From positions 1,798,001 to 1,862,000 of the forward strand of contig JAHNUO010000011.1 of the NCBI GenBank assembly GCA_019787685.1: 64,000 nt of DNA. Direction: 5' to 3'. A program made the position numbers and the translations under genes. The DNA comes from Chiua virens (taxonomy: Eukaryota > Basidiomycota > Agaricomycetes > Boletales > Boletaceae). The notes under the pieces are model-generated. The model was not told where the DNA came from. It saw only the letters and a program-made list of their open reading frames with translations, and did no database searches. This document shows, piece after piece, positions 11,548 to 23,040 of this stretch (the stretch's first letter is position 1; each line of letters begins with the position of its first letter).

Positions 11548-11570
11548 AAAAAAAAAAAAAAAAAAAAAAA
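11548..11570 (+). other. LINE poly-A tail
   Basis: An uninterrupted run of 23 A residues at the 3' end of the element, directly followed by the right target-site duplication. Confidence 0.9.
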
Positions 11571-11582
11571 TGTCCCATTTCA
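11569..11582 (+). repeat. target-site duplication, right
   Basis: Identical to 5247-5260. The unambiguous part is 11571-11582. Confidence 0.85.
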
Positions 11583-12130
11583 CAGAGTTATGTTAGAAGC
11601 GTGGCAGAGCCGACCCACCATTCTCAGTGCTCACCAGTTCGCCTTCCAATCCGAAACGTGGGCAAAATCCGATCATGAAACGCGGAAACTGTCAAATCTC
11701 GAGTTTGTACTGTCAGAATAAGTACCGTCATTAATGCGATATCTAAAGTAGTGTTAGTGGCGAACTGAGCGCCGAGCAGCGTTCACGTAAGTGTAGCATC
11801 GAGTGAATTCTGAGGACCGCCAATAGTACACAAGCATGATCATGATCTCACCCAGCACATCCTATAAGACCCACGATAGTAACGTGTCGTTGCGGAACTC
11901 TTCCCCAGTACGGTTGAGCCCACGCGTCGGAGTGCCAATGAGTGTATTGTTTGGAGCCGGACGACGACTTGTAACAACATCAATCACCGTATTTGTCGGA
12001 CGAGGAATACTTAAGGGTGTGGTGAACCTGGAGGTCCCGGCTGCCGGACCGGAATAAGCTGCGTGTCAGGCGGAGAAAGCGCCTAGGCTATACAAAATGT
12101 GAAACCAAACTCGGATCAACAAAACTTAAG
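11583..12130 (+). repeat. direct repeat copy 2, right half
   Basis: Continues the alignment with copy 1 (about 185-790) after the LINE. Shared blocks include CTTCCAATCCGAAACGTGGGCAAA, the stretch around CGTTGCGGAACTCTTCC, and GGCTATACAAAATGTGAAACC..CTCGGATCAACAAAA at its end. Confidence 0.6.
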
Positions 12131-13126
12131 AAATCAATCCAGATCGGCGTTCAACGTTCGTGTACGGATACATACGAGTTCGTCGGACATGCCAAAGAAC
12201 TCTGTTGTTTTTATGTAAGCCAAGGTGCGGAGTGGGCTTCAAGTATCACCCGTGCTATGTTGTAACCTGTAGTTTCCAATAGGTTGAAATTCAGGCCGGC
12301 CAGGGGAAGTGTGCAGCGAGATGCAACAAGCCTGTAGTACATGGGTTGTTTGTGTTGAGTTTGGCCCGAGTTGGCGATCGGAGCTTTGAACCAAGAGACC
12401 GTCTCAGAAGTAGTTGCCACGGTGACTCTGGCATGTGTTGTAGCCAGAGATGGAGAGAAACGGCTACGCGCTGGGTTGACTCAGGTAATACTGTGGGTCT
12501 TAATCTGCCAAACGCCATTGACAATCAACTAGTAAGAGTTTGACTCAAAGATCTAGAGAGCGTGAGACACTGCACTGGCACGGCTTCGAACTTACTTGTG
12601 TGTGCTCATTGTAATATCGACGTTTTCGAGGACGGTAAGACGTGAAGAGTGGCCAGGATGTCACGGTTCAAGCATCAAGGTTTGTTCAAGGAGTGGAGCT
12701 CGCTGGGCAGATCGGAGTCTGCGTGTCACACCGCGATGTCGGTGCGCGGAGTTCAAGTTGCATTCCATCTGGAGACAACGTTCATCTTGGTGGCTCTCCT
12801 TTCATGGGACTTGCAGTCTTTCCAGACGCTCCGTTGACGGTTGCAGTGAATCAGCTGCTGAAGAGATCGCTTCTTCCAAGCCCGCGCCCATGACTGAGAA
12901 AACAGTCCTTCTACTACATAGAAGAACTCGTAACATTCAAGTGTGTGGGACTAATACTTAGTCCCAGGACTGCTCATCTTCTGGCAGAGTTGGTTTACCT
13001 CAGGATTTGCTAAAGTCGGCGCTAGGGTGTTTCCTTATAGGTTGCTGCCATGCGGCGTCGCCGTTTAAACGTGCCATTACACAGTGTATCATCTTCCCGT
13101 GCTATCCCACCTTACACGCACGCCAC
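12131..13126. other. intergenic, no gene recognised
   Basis: Several frames of 60-120 codons exist at about 12346-12961, but none shows a domain, a plausible splice pattern or protein-like composition. The 3' part must hold the promoter of the zf-C3Hc3H gene. Confidence 0.45.
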
Positions 13127-15536
13127 ATGCCCCGAAAGAATAAACGCAAAGACAAGGTCGGTACAAATGCACAAGCAGGACGAAGCATAGACAATCTTGC
13201 AGATGCTAGCCCGCATCGGTGTCTCACCCTCGAGGAAGACGAGATGACTCGATGTGATCAGCTGGCGACCGAGGCCTATCCTGATCCGAACCGTTGCAAA
13301 GTGCATCACGGACAATACCACATTCTATACAAGAAATACAAGGATGCTCAGCAAGTCGTTGATGACCTTCAACGAGAAGTAGACCTGTTCGCGAAGGTGC
13401 AGATCGGTTGCTACACAGACTGGCATTCAGCGTTTGAGAAAGCGCAGTGGGTACGCATGTATCTGGATGCGGTTCGCGTAGAGCAGAGGGGGCGAGAGAT
13501 CCATGAAAAGCGATTTTTCCTAAAAGGCAAGTGTAGATGATTTAAGAGGGTAGAATTGTGTTGATAAGTGTCATATTGCACGCTCACAGTGGACGATCGT
13601 CACAGGGACCGCCTCAAGCTACTTGAGGGAGAGATGATAAGAGCGATTGATACGTTCGATGCACTTCAAAAACGAGCCTGCGAACTATACAAGGGCGCTC
13701 TACCTGTTATGAAGGATCTAGCGCTGTCAAAGGTCGAGGAAGAGTGGGAAAAGGAATCTCGTCGGTCCACTAAGGAGTTAGTAGAATTTGCCCGCAACCC
13801 AGATGTTTTCATCCAGGGGTCTCTCATGATACCGCCTCTCATAATGCTGACGGAGGAGGGAGATGAAGATTTGATTGATATATCGTTCCGAGAGTGAGCT
13901 TTACATTATTAATGTCATGTAAGGTGATTTGATGCGATTATTTGTACAGGCAAAAGGAACAGATGATTAGCATCTTGAGATCGCTGAATAGCATTGATTC
14001 GTACATCGAGGTTGCCGCAGAGAAAGGAAGTCTTGAGCCGCAAAAGACGGAGTCTATGAAGGCTTTACTTGAGAAGGAATTCTTCACCCATCAACAGTTT
14101 GCTCGACGGATCATTTTCTATGAACCGTCTCTCTTTGTGGAGTCGCTGGAAAAGACTTCTCTCGAGGATTTTTTCCTTAGCGACGACCTTTCTATAGAAA
14201 ATCTCGCCAGGTTCCTTGATATGTTCTTGCAGCCTATGGGTTTTCCTTTAAAGTGGTTCAAAGATGCGGTCTTGGATGCACTCGCTATGTCCCATCATGG
14301 TACGGTTGCAAACGCCGGCGGTGTAGGTGAGCGATAATTATCATTTCTATTAAAGCAAAAGAAGACTAATCCCTACAGATGGCCAAATTCCATTACTTGG
14401 AGGCTGCATTTTTAATCACGCCAACACGACTACTATTCCCAATGAAGTTTGGGGGGTACGTGCTAATGTCTAACTTGAATCCTTGTTCATTTTTTGATGA
14501 CTAAATTTCTCTCGACGAATAGTTTCTCCTCAAGATACTTCGACCATCGGCTGATATGGAGAGTCGCTTCGTTTGTTTGTGCAACAACTTTGAGGATCTT
14601 GTCGGATTCCTTTCTTTCGCAGCCCTTGGCTTGGTGCCAAGTCCGAGTTTCTGTCAAAGCCGGCCTCAATTTGACCCCAATGATCCTGCGCTGTCGCGCA
14701 ACCACCTTTCCCTTTCTGGAATTATTGTCGCAGATATAGTGTCTCACGTCCCACATCCACAGTTGCGTGGGCCTTTTCCAACCACCTTGAGCCCAACACG
14801 ACGTGGTTCCGCCGTCTGGGCCGAGGTTCAGATACGGTCGTACATGTTCGGTGCGATGCGGAATGAGCGAGACGGGTTTCTGGAGGCATTTATACGTGAA
14901 CTTCGCGCGCGGCCAGATCTTTTTCAGGTCGTCCTTCGCTCTGACACGGCCCCCGGTCGCCAAGTCGAGATGTTCGGATCGGGTGCATCGAATAACGAGG
15001 CACTGCCTGCGATACGTGGACATCAATTCGAGGCTCCACCATGGTCAGCGGGATCTATACCGTCTGTGCCACCATCATTGAAAGACAAGTGGGACGTGAA
15101 GTGGTCTGCGCTGGATGTGCTGTATGGATCGAGGGACCCGGGTAACTCGGGACTCAAGTCTGGCTATCTCAGCGACACGGCGCAGACAGATGAAGGGCGA
15201 TTTTTCCGTTTCAAGACGTTTCCTGTCACATACTTTGTCATCTTGGATACTGTCCCACACCGGGATCGATCGGTGTTGGCGAAGAACGTCGCATGGGCTG
15301 CACTGCGCGCGGGTGGATATGCTGAGGGCGAGTATACGGTTCGCAAGTATGCGATAGCGGCGGACAAATTGGTCGAGAAATGCATCAAGGAACGATTAGA
15401 GTGGGTGCCAGAGGAGATGAAGTGGAAAATACCGAGGATGCAGGATCAAATGACTACCACCGCCTATCAGCAAACCACTTTGTTTCTGGGAGGCTTCTGG
15501 GGGCTTCTGTGGCTTCTGTGGCTTCTGTGGATATAA
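13127..15536 (+). CDS. zf-C3Hc3H domain protein, 723 aa
   Basis: A basidiomycete protein with an N-terminal zf-C3Hc3H zinc-binding domain (about residues 26-70: RCL..RCDQLATEAYPDPNRCKVHHGQY), the module found in INO80/NSL-complex subunits and in an expanded family of agaricomycete proteins of unknown function. Exons are 13127-13526, 13590-13893, 13950-14326, 14379-14455 and 14523-15536; their sum divides by three. The first intron starts with GC (AAAG|GCAAGT), which is needed to keep the frame. The middle is helical and charged. A conserved-looking segment, DGQIPLLGGCIFNHANTT, crosses the third splice junction. The protein ends in a short hydrophobic tail produced by a 9-bp repeat (TGGCTTCTG, three copies near 15505-15533). 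Role: possibly chromatin or DNA binding, inferred only from the zinc domain. Confidence 0.8.
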
Positions 15537-16865
15537 GGACCAGTCTGGGGAAGTGGCCAAGTGATTTGCTGATCTCAGAGTTGGTGCAACATCATGTGAA
15601 GACGATTCACAGGCACTTATGAATAGTAGACTGCTTATGCATTTACTCGAAGCTTTGTCCTTTGTAGCAAAAGTCATGTTAATCGATGGGTGACGGTGCC
15701 CCCATTCGACATTGAACAAGAATGGTTTGTTGCAGATTCGATAGTCAGAAAATGGACATGCAATTCAATACCGCCGTGGATCGAACTTCAACATTGAACG
15801 GACAACCCCAGTCGGTCAGCGGCCCTGCATCAACGAGATTTACCCGACAATCGTTCATTAAAGAACCTTTGCCTTTACCTCGGGTGTGATGCAGAGTCAT
15901 TCTTGTCTGATTCTTGCATCTTGTGAGTGTCATCCTTTTGATTGCTTTATCCACGTACTCACTTGGCTTTGACCTGCGAGTCAGTAATCTGGCAAACATC
16001 TTCAGCAGGTGGCAGCACGGCGACAACCGGAGGCGCGTATAATCTTACACGTGTACCCTCGTGACCTCGGCGCTTGTTCTCAACTTACTGCGATGCTCTA
16101 TCCATGGTGGGTCACCGTTGCTGGAGCTTTCCTCAAAACCGCTCGGAACATAGTACAAGAGCTTCTAACCAGACATAGAACTTTTATACCATCGTTGACA
16201 CGACTGTTCTGATCGGTATCATAGGTAACTGAAAATGCCTTTGTGATCCTTGAAATGTGCGATCGACGTCGAGGACGTGATTATCCACTCACGTGACCTT
16301 ACCTGGCGCTTCCGAGTCACTACTACATGTTCATTTACTTCAATGGTCGAACCTGAGACGGAGAATTATGACTCGTCTCACAACAGTACCGGGCCTTTTG
16401 AAATCCGACCATGCCGTCTGGGTAAAGAGGCTTACGGCGAAGTCCCTGTGAGTCCACAGAAATACCACTTGAATCTCCAGCCCAATGGCCTGTACTTCCA
16501 TGAAATTTTGAGCGTTGATCCGCCATGTACAGTACCCATGCGGTACAGCACAGGCTTGGATGCCGTCCCTCGTCACACCTACATAAGCATCTAATGAGCG
16601 ACAGACTGATGAATCCTGCTGGTGTATATCGTTTTCTACCACAGCCTACGTCTTAGCATATCAAAAGTGGGGTCAGAGCAGGTTTACACGACCCACTAGA
16701 TACTCGGGAAACGACTGACATCATAAGCTGCGATGCGTCTATCTAATCTAAAACATGCACCTGGGTTCTAGGTCATTGCGAATGGTGGTGTCCACCTTGT
16801 CCGTTGAAGTTACAATAAAGACACGATTATCGGCAGTTGATGCCGTGTATTCTGTAGTGAGATTC
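15537..16865. other. intergenic, no gene recognised
   Basis: About 1.3 kb between convergent genes. A 114-codon plus-strand frame (16250-16594) has no recognisable features and an equally long antisense frame, so I do not call it. Confidence 0.45.
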
Positions 16866-17610
16866 TCATTCGTGCGTGTGGTCTTTGAGATACGCCTCTA
16901 GCGTAAGGAGCTCGTGAATCTTCACGGGTATTATCAGCAGCAAGTTGTCGCTAAAACATTCTAAGTCATACCTCCATTGGTTCAGATAGTTTAATTTTGC
17001 AAAGCCAGCCTGATTTCGTAGTTAGCACGTACGCTCTCCCTGACATGAGTAGCTCACCTTTATCTTCCGGAGAACGGTTGATAAGACCAGGTTCACCATT
17101 GAGGCCTTCGTTTATCTCCACAATCTCACCCGAAACGGGAGCATACTATATGCGCAGCCTTCAGCACAGTGAGTGACTCTGCACGAAAGAAATGCACTCA
17201 AACGATGTCTGAAGCAGCCTTGACGCTCTCCACGGCACCGATCGGGTCTGTAAACGACAAAGATTGATTCAGCCGCTTTAACTCCATATAACCATGAGCG
17301 TGCCTCACCTCCTTTGGCGAAATTTGACCCGACTTTTGGGAGGTCGACGAAAACGACGTCTCCGAGACTCTCTTGGGCATGTTTTGTGATACCGATGATA
17401 CCCACGCCCGTAGCATCATCAAAAGCGACAGACTCGTGTTCTTTGGTGTACTTTTTTGCTGATCAATAGAAAGGACGTGTCACTGGAGAGCAGGCGGTAT
17501 GTGTCTGGATGGGACGCACTGACAAGAGTCCGAAAAGCGGGAAGACGGGAAGCAGACGCGGCTCGCAGGGGAAGTGTAGCACGAGAGACTTGGCAAGCGA
17601 CTGAAAACAT
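16866..17610 (-). CDS. GCV3: glycine cleavage system H protein, mitochondrial (154 aa)
   Basis: The lipoyl carrier of the glycine decarboxylase complex, which shuttles the aminomethyl group between P, T and L proteins in mitochondria. Exons on the minus strand are 17520-17610, 17309-17458, 17204-17247, 17145-17058, 17009-16972 and 16919-16866 (465 nt). The Arg/Ala/Ser-rich first exon is a good mitochondrial presequence. Then come KKYTKEHESVAFDDATG, GIIGITKHAQESLGDVVFVDLPKVG, and GAVESVKAASDI, whose lysine (K90) is the expected lipoylation site. YAPVSGEIVEINEGLNGEPGL and a C-terminal ELLTLEAYLK follow. Length and order match the family. The ORFs are split by five small introns. The last intron ends in GAAG, slightly off consensus. 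The gene is head-to-head with the ATG18-like gene across 331 bp. Confidence 0.93.
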
Positions 17611-17941
17611 GATAAAGAGGTTGACGGGAAGAAAAGGAAAGAGTGAAATTGCACGCGACGGTGGGATTCACCGTATTTGTCAACTCGCATAGTACTCAAC
17701 CGAATTCGACCGATGCAGCAACTGAGCACGACAATATTTCAGTGCTACATATAGTATTGACTGTCAACCGTCCCGAATTTGCACGGTCAACAGTGATGAA
17801 CGAGATTATCTGAAAGGTACGCGTTCCGGTTCACGTGGAGTGTACAGAAAAACGAAGATCACGTGTTTGTCTGTGTTTGCCGTCTTCCAAAGGAGGGATT
17901 ACGCTCACTTCAAGCTTGACACATAACCGACAACCACAACC
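17611..17941. promoter_or_regulatory. shared intergenic promoter, GCV3 / ATG18-like
   Basis: 331 bp separate two divergent start codons, so both promoters must lie here. No clear TATA box was seen near either start. Confidence 0.5.
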
Positions 17942-19505
17942 ATGACTGAGAAGACGAATCCGAACATGCTTTTTGCAAACTTCAACCAGGATTACTCGTG
18001 CGCTTCAATTCTTGTTCGCCGGATTTGCTTACTTACTCGTCCTCATAGATGTATATCAGTCGGAACTCGCAAAGGTTACAGCATCACCAACTGTGATCCT
18101 TTCGGAAGAGTCTATACCATGAGTGCGTCCGCAGCACTTTGACATATAACGCCCTTTCACGAAGATGGCTTGCGTACAGACGATGGCGCACGTGGGATCG
18201 TCGAGATGCTCTTCTGCACGTCACTCATCGCTCTCGTCGGCGCTGCAGATCAGCCTCAATCTAGTCCACGGAAATTGCAGATAGTCAATACAAAGGTTTG
18301 CTCACACCATTGACCCAAATTACTCTTACTCATCCTCGCGGTGTAGCGTCAGTCAATGATTTGCGAGCTTCTCTTTCCTTCCTCCATTCTTGCTGTCAAG
18401 CTGAATCGCAAAACGCTTGTCATCATTCTCGAGACCGAAATCTACACTTACGATATATCCAACATGCGTCTTCTACACGTTATTGAAACGGCGCCAAACC
18501 CAGACGGTAATCATCTATTATGTATGTGTCTGTTACATTCCTCACCATTTTGGACAGCAATATGCGCCCTCTCCCCAAATGCCGAGAACTCGTACCTAGC
18601 ATACCCTTCGCTTATTCCATCACCCTCGACCTCGGTCCCCGCGCCCACCTCTCAGCCTAGTGCACCTCCACAACCAGCCGCGGGCGATGTCCTCTTGTTT
18701 TCAACGACAACCCTGACGGTCACCAATATTATCCGCGCTCACAAATCACCACTCTCTGCTCTGGCCATCTCTCCATCTGGCACTCTATTGGCAACAGCAT
18801 CCGACAAGGGTACCGTCATCCGCGTATGGAGTATCCCTAGCGCGGAACGGCTGTGGCAGTTCCGAAGAGGCACGCGAGAGGCCAGGATCTACAGCATGTC
18901 GTTTAATGCCGTGGGCAGTTTACTCGCCGTAAGCTCTGCCCACGATACTGTCCACATATTCAAACTCGGTCCTCGGCAAGTATCAGGCAGCAGTAAAAAA
19001 GACCGTCCCTCGAGTCCGATGGAGTCCGTGGATAGCAGAGACCCCGAAGATGGACGGACCGGCGACTACGATTCGTTCGTGGACGAACGAAAGAAGAGCA
19101 ACACCGTGTCTTCGGTGATTCGCAGGCGGTCGTTGCATCTATCAAAGTCCATTTCGTCCTCTGTCGGAGGGTATCTTCCGAACACACTCACGGAAATTTG
19201 GGAACCGGCGCGTGATTTTGCATTTCTAAGGTTGCCGACAAGTGGGGCGCGGTGCGTGGTTGGCTTGAGCGGGTAAGTGTGTTCCTGCGCCTCGTCTGGG
19301 TCGATGATGACTCACTAACGAGTTGATTTCGGTGTGTCGTTCGTTTGGGCTCCTTTTTTCCACATCCAGTACGCTCCCGCAAGTTATGGTGATTTCCTCC
19401 GAGGGCTATTTCTACGCCTACAACATCGACTTAGAGAACGGCGGGGAATGCACTTTGATGAGGCAGTACAGTCTTGTCGACTCAGATTCCAATGGAACCG
19501 ACTGA
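17942..19505 (+). CDS. ATG18: ATG18-family PROPPIN (WIPI), 423 aa
   Basis: A seven-bladed WD40 beta-propeller that binds PI3P/PI(3,5)P2 and acts in autophagosome formation and vacuole membrane dynamics. Exons: 17942-17997, 18049-18122, 18165-18295, 18347-18506, 18558-19272 and 19370-19505 (1272 nt). Diagnostic segments in order are [96 protein letters not shown], the lipid-binding FRRGT near residue 241, and [25 protein letters not shown] long Ser/Pro-rich insert lies before the FRRG blade, and a charged loop (about 270-330) follows it. A piece of the last exon is duplicated at about 22936-23040. The family is certain. Assignment to ATG18 rather than a sister PROPPIN (HSV2/ATG21) is likely from length but not proven. 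Confidence 0.9.
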
Positions 19506-20265
19506 GGCTGGCAAGGTTGTATGGATTGTGGATCCGGTGTGCTTGCATGAGTGTTCTTGGTTGCGAGTATCTTTCTTTTCTTTCTTGGATATTCTCCATC
19601 TTTGGTTTGGTTCTTACATATACACATTATTAGTAACTGGCACACGGAACGAATCAATGATCAATGTAGTGCAAGCGACCACCGACCACCTTCTCATTTA
19701 TATCTGTTTCTTGTGGTCTTAGCTTCTGAGCTCAAGACGATTCTCAGATGTGGGATACATATACTTCAGGTGATTATTCAGATCTTCCTTTGATAAATTC
19801 ATATCGTCCGGGCCGAGATGATCAGCAGAGGTCTAACCCCCTATGTACTAATTTCGGTGGCCTTAATTTATAGCGATTGGGGAATCATGGAAGATTCTCT
19901 CAACTTTACTGTCACTCGTGACGTCGAGACGTACGTACAATCGCCCGCCCGCCTCCAGGGACTGGGAAAATGACATTGATCATTGGTCGAGCACAGGGCT
20001 CATGTATGTTCAAATAGCTTTGATGAGCCCCCGCCAAGGTCATCGATAGCAAGATCAGGTCTCCGTTGCACCTACAAAATGACATTCATGACTCCAGACG
20101 GACCGGCAAACCAGCGATATGAACGGTCTTTCATTCATTACTAGAATCGCAGCCTCCGACTCATTCTCAACATGGACCACGCCATACACCTATCGTCAGC
20201 TTACTTACTGACGTACTGGACGTTTTCAATTTAACTCGACGAAGCCGAAACGTGCTGCCCTCAGA

Positions 20266-20273
20266 TATTTATA
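20266..20273 (+). promoter_or_regulatory. TATA box of MFS-A
   Basis: TATTTATA about 55 bp upstream of the MFS-A start. The equivalent position in the duplicated gene has TATATATTA (23757-23765), also about 50 bp upstream, followed by the shared AGAGGG. Confidence 0.55.
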
Positions 20274-20327
20274 GTAGAGGGCCGCCAGTATCGTTGGTCT
20301 GTCTCTTCCAGTTTGATCTCTGATAAG

Positions 20328-22521
20328 ATGCTCAACCTGTTCCAAGCTCGATCCTCGTCACATGCTCCCCCGAGCCCCAGCATTCCGAGTGATACCGACG
20401 AGATTCCACCATCGTCTGCTCGTACCAAAGCGGAAAACGAGTTTTCCGAGGGGGGAGTAGCGGCGTGGTGTACCGTGATCTCAGGGTAAGATCACCACTC
20501 ACTCAAAGTGAGCGGCCCAATTGAAGATTCGCCTTACAGATTTCTCGTCCAATTCTGTGGCTTTGGGTATGTGCAGTGCAGTGGGTCGAAGATATTCTTG
20601 TTTCATTCTTTTGCGCAGGTACTTGAACTCTTTCGGCGTGTATCAAGGTAGGGTTTTTCTTTGGGACGGTGTCACCATCCTAAATAGATCGTTGATGGAT
20701 GATCCGATCAGCTTTCTACGCTCAACAGTACCTCGAAAATGAGAGCTCGTCGGCCGTCTCGTACGATATTCGACCTTGGGATGTCGCTCACTCCTGACCG
20801 CTTAATCTAGATGGATCGGGAGTTTGGGTACGCTCCTCATCACAGGGATGGGTCCCGTGTGTGGCCTGCTGTTTGACAAGGGGTATTTGTAAGGCCAGCC
20901 ATACGTTCGGTTTGGCACCAAAATTCTTACAGATAATTGGCAGCTACCATGTATTTATTGGCGGTGCGGTGCTGCAGTCTCTCTCCCTCTTCATGTTGTC
21001 CCTAGTTCAACCGGGACAATACTATCAGGTTTGATCTCCGTCATAAAACAACGTCCATCCACGAACTGAAACGCTTATCAGGTCTTCCTCGCTCAAGGTC
21101 TCATGTCAGGCATCGGACAGGGGCTAATGTATGTTCCTTGCCTTGCAATCCTCTCCCACCATTTCAAGCGTCAGAGCACGGCCATGATGGCTATTGTCGC
21201 CTCTGGCGCATCGCTTGGTGGTATCGTACATCCCATCATGCTGAACAACCTGTTGAATGGTCCTCTGGGGTTCCGCACGGGCGTGCGCATCAGCGCTGCA
21301 CTTGTCACCGTATTGTTGTCCCTAGCGTGCATCCTGGCACGTCCTCGGTATAGCGCGATGCGTCACCAGACGACGGAAATCAGCTTTTGGAAGGCGACGA
21401 AAAAGTGCTTCACGGAGGTACCGTCATTGTTGACGATACTTGGGTATGCTTCGACCGTCGTTTCTCGAGTTGGTTGATGCCAACACACCGATTCCGGTGT
21501 TTACAGGTTCACCCTCTTTCAGATCCCATTTTTTTATCCCTCTTTTTATTTCCAGGTCGATTCCCTTCAACATGGGCTCAGTACCACCTTTTCGTTCTAC
21601 TCCGTGAGTCGATCTGCACTCGTGCGCAAGAGCCACTGAATGGATCCGGGATTCCATAGCTGGTCATTATCAATGCAGGGAGCTTTGTCGGTCGATTCTT
21701 GACTGGCCCCATGCTCCGATTTATTGGCATAGTGGAGCTGACCATCCTCAGCACCGTCGTGTGCGCCGTACTGATCATTGGTATGATCTGGCTCAAGACT
21801 GTTGCGAGTGTGGTTGTCCTCGGGTCATTATACGGCCTGTTCTCCGGGATCAGTGGGTGGTTTTGTGATGCATCTCATGATCGACAGGAACTGACGTTCT
21901 TGCCTGTAGATATCGCAGTCATGGCGCCCATGCTAGGGTTGACATCCGATCCTGCTGAGCTCGGGTCCGTTCTGCACACTTGTCGTCTTCTGTCGCCTCG
22001 ACTAAGCTCTTTGATTCTGTCTGGCAGGGCAAGAATGGGGGTCGGTTTTGCAATAACAGGTGCGTTCGTCTGTTCTCTTCTTTGGAACGACCTGTTCGAT
22101 CAAAATACTGATATCTCACGCCCCGCACCCAGGTATCGGCAGCTTAGTGGGTAAGTCTCCGCTAGGACATTGTTGAAGACATCGCGCTTGAACGACGATG
22201 TGACATGTCGTAGGTTCCCCGATCTGTGGCGCACTGTTGACGGGCCGTTACATTTGGTGGGCGCCGGCTGTTTTTTGTGGCGTATGTCAGATTGTTTTCC
22301 TGCGAGCTGACCCATGGCGGCTAACCTTCCCGTTATGACAGGCGGTCGCGTTGGCGGCCAGTGCGTTGTTCGTCGGCGTGCGCTCCTCGTTAGTTTGCTT
22401 TGGTTCGACACGAGAGTGTCGCGATGATCAACATGTCAAACTTGTGAATGGGGTGGGCAAGGAGATCGGTGTGTATGTTGTGGGGAGCGACAGAGAAGGT
22501 AATTTGGTCTGCCAGCGTTAG
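20328..22521 (+). CDS. MFS permease, MCT-like (MFS-A)
   Basis: A predicted 12-TM plasma-membrane transporter of the fungal monocarboxylate-permease-like group; substrate unknown. ATG at 20328, 50-55 residues of Ser/Pro-rich cytosolic N-terminus, then GGVAAWCTVISG at TM1. About a dozen short introns split the gene. Exon products include FLVQFCGFG, YLNSFGVYQ, AFYAQQYLENESSSAVSWI, GMGPVCGLLFDKGYL, FLAQGLMSGIGQGLMYVPC, LSHHFKRQSTAMMAIVASGA, SLQHGLSTTFSFYS, LVIINAGSFVGRFLTGP, VAVMAPMLGLTSDPAELG and GALLTGRYIWW. All donors are GT. The frame closes at TAG 22519. The neighbouring MFS-B is its tandem copy with identical intron positions. Confidence 0.85.
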
Positions 22522-22935
22522 ACAAAGACTTGACCCTTGGGGGGGAAATATATTCAATGTTTCTGGCCTGTAGGTAAAGACGCAAAGAGTCACTGTAACG
22601 CAGATGGGAACGAGCTTTGGGCTCGTGTCGACCGAATGAGCACACCGAACACGATAAGTTCGTTGGATCCATCTTCAAAGCTTCATTCCTGACTGGTTTT
22701 TGAATTCCCGTCTGGGCCAAGTTGTCTCTGTCGCGGACTGAAGAAAGCTGTGCTGTTGCATGCCGCGTTGCATAACGAATGGATGGATAGGGGAAGCGGC
22801 GAGGATGGTAATATGTGGCTGTGCTCGGAGTTGCTCATTCCGAAAGTTCAACGCTATAAGCTTCCACTCCAACATCACTCAGGCTGCCATCCTCTCTGCC
22901 TTGCTAGGCTTGAGACATATCCACTGGCAAACATT
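22522..22935. other. intergenic
   Basis: Sequence between the MFS-A stop and the ATG18-tail remnant. No gene was recognised. Confidence 0.45.
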
Positions 22936-23040
22936 TCCAATTTATGGAAATTGCATCTTGATGAGGCAACACAGTTTCGTCGACCGGATTTGAATCATGA
23001 CAGACCCAGAACCGCTGAAGCTCGCAAAGCTTTGGTTTTG
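22936..23040 (+). pseudogene. duplicated 3' tail of the ATG18-like gene
   Basis: This piece resembles ATG18 exon 6 (about 19430-19530). Shared blocks are TGCA(C/T)(T/C)TTGATGAGGCA, ACAG followed by TCGTCGAC, and GATT..AAT..GAC. It has no upstream exons or start, so it cannot encode a PROPPIN. It marks the left border of the second duplication unit. Confidence 0.6.

Larger units (their letters stand above)
5261..11570 (+). mobile_element. full-length non-LTR retrotransposon (LINE, Tad/I-like with RNase H)
   Basis: A 6.3 kb element with a short 5' UTR, ORF1 (zinc-knuckle gag-like), ORF2 (endonuclease, reverse transcriptase, RNase H, C-terminal CCHC), a ~480 bp 3' UTR and a 23-nt A tail (11548-11570). 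It is flanked by a perfect 12-14 bp target-site duplication. Both frames are open from end to end, which points to recent insertion. It landed inside the second copy of the unclassified repeat, so it is younger than that duplication. A decayed relative of its 3' UTR is at 2135-2375. Confidence 0.93.
19440..22521 (+). repeat. tandem segmental duplication, unit 1
   Basis: Unit 1 runs from the end of ATG18's last exon through the intergenic DNA and the first MFS paralogue. Unit 2 (about 22936-25981) repeats the same order: an ATG18 tail remnant, a similar upstream region (shared TTCAGATCTTCCT and GGGCCGAGA) and the second MFS gene. Confidence 0.65.

Noticed and set aside
12596..12961. 121-codon plus-strand frame as a gene
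   Set aside because: Cys/Arg/Ser-rich random-looking composition, overlapping frames of similar length, and no domain or splice support.
16250..16594. 114-codon plus-strand frame between GCV3 and the zf-C3Hc3H gene
   Set aside because: Mirrored by an antisense frame of equal quality; no recognisable features or promoter.
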